In this document: positions 5,529 to 11,186 of the stretch, piece by piece
How positions within the stretch are numbered: the first letter of the stretch is position 1
Layout: every line of letters begins with the position of its first letter
Assembly: GCA_022452125.1 (NCBI GenBank)
Contig: JAKURJ010000053.1
Location: forward strand, 1-11,186
Source of the DNA: Candidatus Poseidoniaceae archaeon
GTDB taxonomy: Archaea; Thermoplasmatota; Poseidoniia; Poseidoniales; Poseidoniaceae
DNA length: 11,186 nucleotides
Direction: 5' to 3'
Position numbers and translations under genes: made by a program
Notes under the pieces: model-generated
Told to the model about the DNA's origin: nothing
What the model saw: the letters and a program-made list of their open reading frames with translations, nothing else
Databases searched by the model: none

Positions 5529-7022
5529 ATGGGTAAAGGCAAAGCCAAGCGTGGAATTCCATCCAAAGTTGATGACTTTAACGCATGGTATCCATTCATC
5601 GTAGAAGCAGCAGAGCTTGTAGACAAAAGATATCCTATCAAAGGAATGGACGTTTGGAGGCCTTATGGATGGCGGGCAATGAAACTGATTGATTCGCTGA
5701 CACACTCTGAAATGGAAAGAACCGAGCATGAAGAGGTTAATTTTCCATTACTAATTCCTGAAAACCTGTTGGATAAAGAAAACGCATTAGTTGCAAGACT
5801 CAAACGCGCCAGAGAAGAGGGCGTGGACCCTGATGACCTCAGAGATGAGGAAGAAGAAGGTGGATTCAAGAAAGAAGTATATTGGGTTAAGCACGCTGGG
5901 GAAAATGAACTCGATATCCCGATGTTTTTGCGACCTACTAGTGAAACTGCGATGTACACTATGTTCCCATTATGGATTAGGTCTCACAAGGATTTACCGC
6001 TCAAAGTTTACCAAATGGTGAATACATTCAGATATGAAACTAAACAAACAAGATCCTTTATTCGTGTGCGAGAAATACACTTTTTCGAAGCACACACCGC
6101 ACACGCTGATGAAGAATGTGCAACAAGGCAAATTGAACAAGACCTAGAAATCGTTGACAATTTGATGCATGATTTGTGCTTGCCGGTAATCAAAGCAAGA
6201 AGGCCTGTTTGGGACACATTCCCTGGAGCATGGTACACAATTGGTATAGACGCAATCATGCCGAATGGAAGAACTCTGCAGGTGGCATCTTGTCACCACT
6301 ACAGATACCAGTTGGCTAAGGCGTTCGATTTGACCTATGAAAACCTCGATGCTGAACAGCAGCATTGTCACCAAACAACATATGGTATGTCTGAGAGATT
6401 GCTAGGTGCAATAGTTGGAATGCATGGAGATGACAATGGCTTAATCATGCCACCTGCAATTGCACCGTACCAAGTTGTGATTTGTCCAATGATTAGAAAA
6501 AACTCAGAAGTTGATACTATCGCAAAAAGCGAGGAAATTGCAGCGATCCTAAAATCAGCAGGACTAAGAGTGAAAGTTGACAAGAGAGATATTCATGCTG
6601 GACAGAAGTATTTCGATTGGGAAATTAAGGGAGTTCCGCTAAGACTCGACATAGGGCCTAGAGATATAGAGAACAATTCTGCATTTGCCGCAAGAAGAAC
6701 AGGCGGAAAAGAACCTCTACCTCTTGACAATATTGTGAACGAATGCAATCGTGTTCTTTCAGAAATTTCTGACGAATTGAGAACCCGTGCAGCAGCTCAT
6801 ACAGAGAACGTAGTAATTCCTTTGACCGACTTAGAGAATGTTGAAGACGGTAAGATATACGAAATTCCGTTCGACGGAACCGACTCTCATGCAGAAACTA
6901 TAGAGAGAACAACAGGGCTTGCATTCTTAGGAGATTCAACAGATCCTTACAACGAAGAGAAGCCTTGCTTAATGTCTGGAAAGATGACAACTCGAAGAGT
7001 AATACTAGCCAAGACCTACTGA
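5529..7022 (+). CDS. proS: Prolyl-tRNA synthetase, archaeal/eukaryotic type
   Basis: Cytoplasmic class II synthetase that charges tRNA-Pro with proline (EC 6.1.1.15). The 497-residue protein has motif 1 around TEHEEVNFPLLIPE (65-78), RPTSETAMY (135-143), motif 2 with NTFRYETKQTRSFIRVREIH (165-184), proline-pocket residues near CHHYRYQLAKAF (255-266), motif 3 GMSERLLGAIVGMHGDD (286-302), an anticodon-binding domain (about 312-420) and a C-terminal extension ending in the conserved Tyr (AKTY). There is no bacterial-type editing (INS) domain. Oddities: a highly charged insertion of some 20 residues at about 86-112 (RLKRAREEGVDPDDLRDEEE), and a C-terminal domain with a single Cys (480), so the usual zinc site appears lost. 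ATG 5529 is preferred over the in-frame GTG 5520 because GGAG (5517-5520) sits 8 nt upstream. The stop abuts the SRP54 stop on the other strand. Confidence 0.95.
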   Translation: MGKGKAKRGIPSKVDDFNAWYPFIVEAAELVDKRYPIKGMDVWRPYGWRAMKLIDSLTHSEMERTEHEEVNFPLLIPENLLDKENALVARLKRAREEGVDPDDLRDEEEEGGFKKEVYWVKHAGENELDIPMFLRPTSETAMYTMFPLWIRSHKDLPLKVYQMVNTFRYETKQTRSFIRVREIHFFEAHTAHADEECATRQIEQDLEIVDNLMHDLCLPVIKARRPVWDTFPGAWYTIGIDAIMPNGRTLQVASCHHYRYQLAKAFDLTYENLDAEQQHCHQTTYGMSERLLGAIVGMHGDDNGLIMPPAIAPYQVVICPMIRKNSEVDTIAKSEEIAAILKSAGLRVKVDKRDIHAGQKYFDWEIKGVPLRLDIGPRDIENNSAFAARRTGGKEPLPLDNIVNECNRVLSEISDELRTRAAAHTENVVIPLTDLENVEDGKIYEIPFDGTDSHAETIERTTGLAFLGDSTDPYNEEKPCLMSGKMTTRRVILAKTY

Positions 7023-7025
7023 TCA
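7020..7025. other. Palindromic TGATCA shared by two convergent stop codons
   Basis: TGA of proS (7020-7022) and TGA of srp54 (minus strand, 7025-7023) abut exactly, forming TGATCA. No intergenic base is left, so each transcript must end inside the opposite gene. Confidence 0.95.
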
Positions 7026-8387
7026 CATTTCGAGTCCGTCGAAATCCATTTCAGAGTCTCGCATCATTCGCTTCATCTGTTTGTTCATCTTTCGGTTTCC
7101 ACTCATGCCCTTCATCATCTTACGAGAACGATTCCATTGTCCAATTAGTTCTCTGACGTCCTTTTCTTTGACACCAGAACCTCTAGCAATTCTACGAATC
7201 CTGTCAGCCTTAATCTTAGCAGGTTCATCTTTTTCAAAAGTAGTCATAGAGTCCATGATTACTTGATATCGGTCAAGATTTGCTTGCATGGCTTCTTTCT
7301 GATTCTTACCCATTGCCCCCATTCCACCGAACATCCCTGAAGGAAGGAAAGAAAGCAATTTGTCAATAGTGCCAACCTTAGACATCATTTCCATTTGTGA
7401 ATACATATCATTTAGGGTAAATCTGCCCGACATCATTCTCTGAGTAATACGCATGGCTTCTTCTTCATCCATGTCCTCAGGTGCCAGATCTATGAGCCCA
7501 CGTATGTCACCCATTCCAAGAAGTCTGGAAATGAATCTATCAGATTCGAATTTCTCTAGGTCTGCAACCTTCTCACCGGTTCCGATATACATTAGCGGCG
7601 CACCAGTAGTAGCTACTGCAGATAGCGCACCACCACCTCTAGCTGTACCGTCGAGCTTGGTGATTACTATGCCAGTTACTCCGGCTAAATCATGGAAATT
7701 TGCTGCAACAGGGCCTGCTGATTGCCCTACCTGCGCATCGATTACTAGGAATCTCTCATTCGCATTGGCTACTTCAGAAATCTGCTCCAACTCAACGACT
7801 AAATCCTCGTCTAACTTGTGCCTACCAGCGGTATCGATGATAACTAGATCCGCTGCAGCGTGTTCCTTTAGACCATTTTTCACGATGTCGACTGCATTCT
7901 TATTATCGGGCTCGCCGTATACTTCGACCGATGAATCTTCCAAGAGTTGTGATAGTTGGTTATACGCACCAGGTCTGTGAACGTCAGCCTCGATAACCGC
8001 CACTCTAACTCCATGCCTTCGACGATACCATTCTGCCAATTTCGCAGTAGTTGTTGTCTTACCATTACCGTACAATCCAACCATAAGAATAGTTGATTGA
8101 TGAGGCCTAACTTCTCGTGGAGGGCCAAGTAGTCTAACCAATTCAGTGTAGAGAATATTCATTGCATGAGTCTGCAAAGTAATCCCAGGACGTGGCTCTT
8201 CATCCCTCATTCTGGATTCCAATTTTTCAGTGATTTCTTTTGTTTGCCTAACGTTGAAATCTGCTTCTTGTAACGCTCTTCGAAGAGAACGTAGCATTTC
8301 CTTCAATTCATCTTCGTTTAGCTTACGCCGGCTCTTCAGAATTCCCAGCGCAGAGAATATTCCTCTGGAGAGTCCTTCGAGTGCCAT
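7023..8387 (-). CDS. srp54: Signal recognition particle 54 kDa GTPase (SRP54)
   Basis: Protein component of the signal recognition particle. It binds 7S RNA and signal peptides and uses GTP to deliver ribosome-nascent-chain complexes to the FtsY receptor at the membrane. The 454-residue protein has the expected order: N domain (1-90), G domain with G1 GLYGNGKT (104-111), EADVHRPGA (133-141), DTAGRH (185-190), TKLDGTARGGG (243-253) and IGTGEKVADLEKF (268-280), then a Met-rich M domain (about 318-430) with the finger-loop LLSFLPSGMFGGMGAMG and the RNA-binding RRIARGSG. The tail is basic and Met-rich (KMMKGMSGNRKMNKQMKRMM). Length is normal for archaeal SRP54. It follows arsA by 41 nt on the same strand, so the two are probably co-transcribed. 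No convincing SD precedes ATG 8387. Confidence 0.96.
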   Translation of the reverse strand: MALEGLSRGIFSALGILKSRRKLNEDELKEMLRSLRRALQEADFNVRQTKEITEKLESRMRDEEPRPGITLQTHAMNILYTELVRLLGPPREVRPHQSTILMVGLYGNGKTTTTAKLAEWYRRRHGVRVAVIEADVHRPGAYNQLSQLLEDSSVEVYGEPDNKNAVDIVKNGLKEHAAADLVIIDTAGRHKLDEDLVVELEQISEVANANERFLVIDAQVGQSAGPVAANFHDLAGVTGIVITKLDGTARGGGALSAVATTGAPLMYIGTGEKVADLEKFESDRFISRLLGMGDIRGLIDLAPEDMDEEEAMRITQRMMSGRFTLNDMYSQMEMMSKVGTIDKLLSFLPSGMFGGMGAMGKNQKEAMQANLDRYQVIMDSMTTFEKDEPAKIKADRIRRIARGSGVKEKDVRELIGQWNRSRKMMKGMSGNRKMNKQMKRMMRDSEMDFDGLEM

Positions 8388-8428
8388 GACCTGCCCAAAA
8401 GTGCATTTGGTTTGAACCCAACGGAAGA

Positions 8429-9592
8429 TTATTCCTCAGGAAATGTCAATTTAAGGATATCATTTTCGAGCTTAGCATTTACTTGGCTAGCCTTGGCAGG
8501 CCTATCGAATGGAACAGGGTGTTCACGGGAGTTTATACCAACGTATACCGTTCCAGATTCGCTACGAAGGGAAAGGTCTTCACGAACTATTCCTGGGAGA
8601 TGTAAATACACATCATTTTCGTTTGACCATGTGCCACGATGGACTTCTAAGCCAAGACCAACATCAAAAGGCCCCAATCCTTCTGAAATTGATATTTCCC
8701 CATGCAATTCTAAACTTATGGACCGCAACAGGTCTAACCCATGAATATCTGTATCCTTTAGTTCTACTTCATGGAGATGTAAATCGGGTAATTCATTACG
8801 TAACTGCTCGACATTCAATCTCTCATTGCTGCGGCGTGTTTGAATGAAATCATTATCCAAATCTGGTGTCATTCGATTGATTACACAGCCCGATACTGGC
8901 AAATTGAATTCAGCTAAGGATTCATAGGCGCGTAATGTCTCGTTGACACCCATTTTTTCTGGGATTGTTACTAGTGTGAAACGGGTGACTTCGGGATTAC
9001 ATAAAATTCGGCGAACATGCAAAACTCTACGTCGGAATTTCTCTAATTCCTCCCGCATTTTTTCTCCCTCCTTAGCACCAAACATCAATGCCCTAATTCC
9101 TCCTGTCAGGCGATGCATTCGAATGATTTTGTCCGCCCACTTTTCGATAATTTCGGGCAGTGCTAAAAATCGAAGTGTGTGACCAGTAGGTGCTGTATCG
9201 AATACTATAACATCCCAATCTGGATTTTCTAAATGCTTGAGCAATTCATCAAACGCCATTGCTTCATCAAGCCCAGGAAGAACCATTTCAGATGCGTTCA
9301 ATTCAGGGTCTTGGCCGCCTAGCATAGGACCGAGACTTTCAGTCAATTTTGGGATATGGTCAGAGATTCTAGCCTCCGGATCTAATTCTAGACCCCACAA
9401 TCCTTCAACACCCTCTACAGGTGTAGGTTCAGGACCTAGTTGAACACCTAAACTGTCAGAAGTACTGTGTGCTGGGTCGCTGCTTACCAATAACACCTTC
9501 AAGCCCGAATCTGCCAATCCAACAGCAGTTGAAGTTGATGTTGTAGTTTTACCCACGCCACCCTTACCACCAAACAACAGTAGGCGAGCCAT
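8429..9592 (-). CDS. arsA: ArsA/Get3-family ATPase with C-terminal HSP20-like domain
   Basis: Single-domain ArsA/Get3 ATPase of 387 residues. The family includes Get3/TRC40, which carries tail-anchored membrane proteins, and arsenite-pump ATPases; no ars genes are nearby, so a Get3-like targeting role is the better inference. Motifs: deviant Walker A GGKGGVGKTTTS (8-19), switch I SSDPAHSTSDSLG (37-49), switch II DTAPTGHTLRFLALPEIIEK (132-151), and a helical client-binding region at about 152-200. The CxxC that bridges the eukaryotic Get3 dimer is absent; only Cys198 and Cys236 are present. Residues about 322-387 read as the ArsA-HSP20 domain: NDVYLHLPGIVREDLSLRSE, then an REHPVPFDRPA stretch and a final LKLTFPEE. 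ATG 9592 is backed by GAGGG 5 nt upstream. It heads a likely two-gene unit with srp54 and is divergent from a membrane protein gene. Confidence 0.92.
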   Translation of the reverse strand: MARLLLFGGKGGVGKTTTSTSTAVGLADSGLKVLLVSSDPAHSTSDSLGVQLGPEPTPVEGVEGLWGLELDPEARISDHIPKLTESLGPMLGGQDPELNASEMVLPGLDEAMAFDELLKHLENPDWDVIVFDTAPTGHTLRFLALPEIIEKWADKIIRMHRLTGGIRALMFGAKEGEKMREELEKFRRRVLHVRRILCNPEVTRFTLVTIPEKMGVNETLRAYESLAEFNLPVSGCVINRMTPDLDNDFIQTRRSNERLNVEQLRNELPDLHLHEVELKDTDIHGLDLLRSISLELHGEISISEGLGPFDVGLGLEVHRGTWSNENDVYLHLPGIVREDLSLRSESGTVYVGINSREHPVPFDRPAKASQVNAKLENDILKLTFPEE

Positions 9593-9669
9593 ACTAACCC
9601 CTCGAGATGGGGATATTCAAGGCTTAGGTTTGCACAACTCACTTGAATAGGTCTCTGCACGCTGTCATT
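9593..9669. promoter_or_regulatory. Divergent promoter region between arsA and the polytopic membrane protein
   Basis: Only 50-77 bp separate the two divergent starts, so the promoters must overlap or face each other. The AT-rich GATATTCAAG at 9612-9621 is the only TATA-like stretch and lies about 27 nt upstream of TTG 9643, a spacing that would suit a leaderless plus-strand transcript. This is weak evidence. Confidence 0.3.
9598..9602 (-). promoter_or_regulatory. arsA: Shine-Dalgarno site for arsA
   Basis: GAGGG on the minus strand, 5 nt before ATG 9592, fixes the start two residues before the Walker A strand. Confidence 0.5.
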
Positions 9670-10395
9670 ATGGCAAGCGACTTGTGGCTATCTCAAGTTG
9701 CAATTGTCATATCATTAGTGGGTATGAGTTTGGGATGGCGCGGTGTCATGACCAAGTATTCAGGATTCTATGACCTAACAAGAGCTTGGAGCATGATGTG
9801 CTGGGGGATTTTGGTTGGAGGACTATATGGTAGTCTAGGAGATTCTTTTCTTTTGACAACATATCTTGCGGGAGGATTCCCTCACTTCACAAACCTCATA
9901 ATTTGCTTAGGACTATCAGTAGTCGTACATCTTTTTCTTAGAAGAAAAAAAGTCAGACGTACAGGTTCACAACCAACAACTGGCTGGGCATTAGGACTTG
10001 CAGTTGGTGGAATGATCTCATTATTCCTGATATTCAGATTACTGGAAAAGTATCAAGGCGATATTGGAATAGAAGTTGTCGCAATTATTCTCCTTGTGGC
10101 ACTTATTTCACCAAGGGCCCATGCATTGATTTTTTGTCGCCACGGATATGGAATGCTGATGGGCAAACGCTGGAGCATTGTTTTGCGAACATTCTTCTGG
10201 ACTTCCCTGCTACTTACTTCACTTTACAATTCAGTCGATTCTCCGTTCATTTGGATATTCATCATCCCACCTGTTTTGTTAGCAGAAAAACGGGCGCATG
10301 ATTGGGTATGGGCAGCTGTTCCAAGACCCGCTCGAAGGCGGTTACGTAGAATTTGGTCAGATGCGTCTCGTGCGAAGGCTAGAGAAGAAGAGTAA
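9670..10395 (+). CDS. Polytopic membrane protein of unknown family
   Basis: I do not recognise the family. From ATG 9670 the product is 241 residues with about seven hydrophobic segments (near 5-22, 40-62, 72-90, 104-122, 130-150, 168-188, 192-207) and a basic tail rich in Arg (PRPARRRLRRIWSD) that should be cytoplasmic. Short basic loops (RRKKVRR at about 91-97) also mark cytoplasmic sides. No enzyme motif stands out; a His-containing SPRAHALIFCRHGYG lies near residue 147-161. The frame is open back to TTG 9643, which would add nine residues (NRSLHAVI before Met); no SD supports either start. It is divergent from arsA and is followed by a zinc-ribbon membrane protein. A functional link to the targeting genes is only a guess from position. 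Confidence 0.8.
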   Translation: MASDLWLSQVAIVISLVGMSLGWRGVMTKYSGFYDLTRAWSMMCWGILVGGLYGSLGDSFLLTTYLAGGFPHFTNLIICLGLSVVVHLFLRRKKVRRTGSQPTTGWALGLAVGGMISLFLIFRLLEKYQGDIGIEVVAIILLVALISPRAHALIFCRHGYGMLMGKRWSIVLRTFFWTSLLLTSLYNSVDSPFIWIFIIPPVLLAEKRAHDWVWAAVPRPARRRLRRIWSDASRAKAREEE

Positions 10396-10506
10396 GTAAC
10401 TACTTGCAATGTAAACTGAAATGCTCTTTTCTTTCCGTGATGAGGACAATTTCACTTTTATTACAGGGCAGAACCTTCATGGGGGTACCGTTCAGCCTAG
10501 ATAACA
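10396..10506 (+). promoter_or_regulatory. Intergenic region with possible terminator and promoter
   Basis: This 111-bp gap holds a pyrimidine run CTCTTTTCTTT (10424-10434), which could end the upstream transcript. It also holds TTTTATTA (10456-10463), which has TATA-box character and would place a start site some 20 nt before ATG 10507. No SD precedes that ATG. No small gene is convincing here. Confidence 0.35.
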
Positions 10507-11186
10507 ATGGGAACATGTCCCTTCTGTCGGGCCCAAACCCTGCCGGGCGATTCTATCTGCTACAGTTGTGGCAGAGTAATCACCGGTGCATCCGGAATGG
10601 ATTCTAGGGTGAAGGGCGAATTCATGCGCTCACCAACTAGAAAGGCGAAGCGCGGAATGGCGCCTCGCCAAGCGAAAATGAGCAAGGCGAATCCAAAACG
10701 CCGAGGTAGGAAAAAACGAAGTAGAATCAATCAACTTGGATTGGTTGCTTTCATAGCATTCGTATTTTTCACTCCAGAGGCTCGACAATTTGTTCTGGCT
10801 AAATGGGCAGAGGTCGAAGATTATCTTATGGAGGCAATTGCACCTTATCAGGTATATCCTCTTGAGGCCGAATACACAGTTGTTCGTAGCATTGATTTGT
10901 GGAATAATGGATCGGGTAATGGGCACTTGGAAGAATCGATTCCTCTTCCGATGGATGTTACAAACAATGAAGGAGGTGCTGTGGCTTTGGCATACGATGA
11001 CGGGACTGAAGTTGCAAAGTCTAACATTCAAACCATAATTGATATGGAATTAAGAATAGATGGCGAGGTCATAGCCATACCTAGGGATGGTTTACGTTAT
11101 CGTAGTAAAGCTAATGAGATTTTAACACAGGATGGCAATGAAGTATGGTTGACTGGGCAAGGTTGTGGTTCTGAGTTCTGCCGGCC
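10507..11186 (+). CDS. Zinc-ribbon, basic-linker, single-helix membrane protein (partial)
   Basis: The gene is open to the right edge, with 226 codons visible. ATG 10507 is the first start after an in-frame TAG (10498-10500). Residues 4-21 are a zinc ribbon, CPFC then CYSC (Cys4, 7, 18, 21). Residues 34-73 are extremely basic (18 Lys/Arg in 40, one acidic residue). A short membrane helix follows at about 77-90 (LGLVAFIAFVFF), and then an acidic, probably outside domain: YPLEAEYTVVRSIDLWNNGS, ESIPLPMD and a later GQGCGSEFC with two Cys near the edge. The charge pattern puts the ribbon in the cytoplasm. The first part of the outside domain resembles the beta-sandwich that precedes transglutaminase-like domains in prokaryotic membrane proteins, but no catalytic triad is within the window, so this is tentative. 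The amino-acid pattern is consistent through the frame, which supports a real gene. Confidence 0.75.
   Translation, partial: MGTCPFCRAQTLPGDSICYSCGRVITGASGMDSRVKGEFMRSPTRKAKRGMAPRQAKMSKANPKRRGRKKRSRINQLGLVAFIAFVFFTPEARQFVLAKWAEVEDYLMEAIAPYQVYPLEAEYTVVRSIDLWNNGSGNGHLEESIPLPMDVTNNEGGAVALAYDDGTEVAKSNIQTIIDMELRIDGEVIAIPRDGLRYRSKANEILTQDGNEVWLTGQGCGSEFCR

Noticed and set aside
7453..7980. Plus-strand open frame (175 codons) inside srp54
   Set aside because: It is the complement of the conserved G domain of SRP54, and its Ser-rich translation has no recognisable feature.
8429..9592. ArsA as part of an arsenite efflux operon
   Set aside because: No arsB, arsD, arsR or acr3 is nearby, the protein has one ATPase domain rather than two, and the metalloid-binding Cys triad of ArsA pumps is not seen.
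10404..10607. Plus-strand open frame overlapping the start of the zinc-ribbon gene
   Set aside because: It is in another frame; the Cys-x2-Cys pairs and membrane helix belong to the frame from 10507, which stays open to the edge.
10630..11031. Minus-strand open frame opposite the zinc-ribbon gene
   Set aside because: The plus-strand frame has the coherent domain order; the antisense translation is Ser/Cys/Phe-rich without motifs.

Overview
The window looks like a piece of a heterotrophic marine euryarchaeal genome, most likely Marine Group II (Candidatus Poseidoniales, Thermoplasmatota). This assignment is an inference. It rests on an archaeal-type SRP54, a transketolase split into two genes, an archaeal-type prolyl-tRNA synthetase ending in Tyr, a single-domain ArsA/Get3 ATPase with a C-terminal HSP20-like domain, a COG1297-type oligopeptide transporter, compact gene packing and a mix of Shine-Dalgarno (SD) led and SD-less starts. 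There is no rRNA or other marker in the window to prove it. No tRNA, rRNA, CRISPR array, insertion sequence or phage gene is seen.

Layout. (1) 1-2374 is a divergent transport pair: the N-terminus of a P-type cation ATPase on the minus strand, running off the left edge, and an OPT-family oligopeptide transporter on the plus strand. Each carries one in-frame stop codon inside conserved sequence (TGA at 109-107, TAG at 1577-1579), while homology continues in the same frame on both sides. (2) 2438-7022 is a plus-strand cluster: transketolase N subunit, transketolase C subunit, transaldolase, a small two-helix membrane protein of unknown function, and prolyl-tRNA synthetase. Spacing is tight, with a 4-nt overlap, then 27, about 53 and 39 nt. 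The first three genes form the core of the non-oxidative pentose phosphate pathway. (3) 9592-7023 is a minus-strand pair, ArsA/Get3-HSP20 then SRP54, 41 nt apart. Both families handle hydrophobic client proteins bound for membranes. The SRP54 and ProRS stop codons abut head to head in the palindrome TGATCA, leaving no intergenic base. (4) 9643/9670-11186 is a polytopic membrane protein of unknown family, divergent from arsA, followed by the start of a gene that runs off the right edge. That gene encodes a zinc ribbon, a very basic linker, one membrane helix and an outside domain.

Most of the window is ordinary housekeeping and central metabolism. The points most worth a second look are the paired nonsense codons in the two transporter genes (both explained most simply by the same C-to-A change on the plus strand, so possibly sequencing damage), the possible SD-led restart just after the transporter TAG, the ArsA-HSP20/SRP54 pairing beside an unknown membrane protein, the ProRS with a charged insertion and a cysteine-poor C-terminal domain, and the partial zinc-ribbon/basic/membrane protein. 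I do not see a clear undescribed defence or mobile system.
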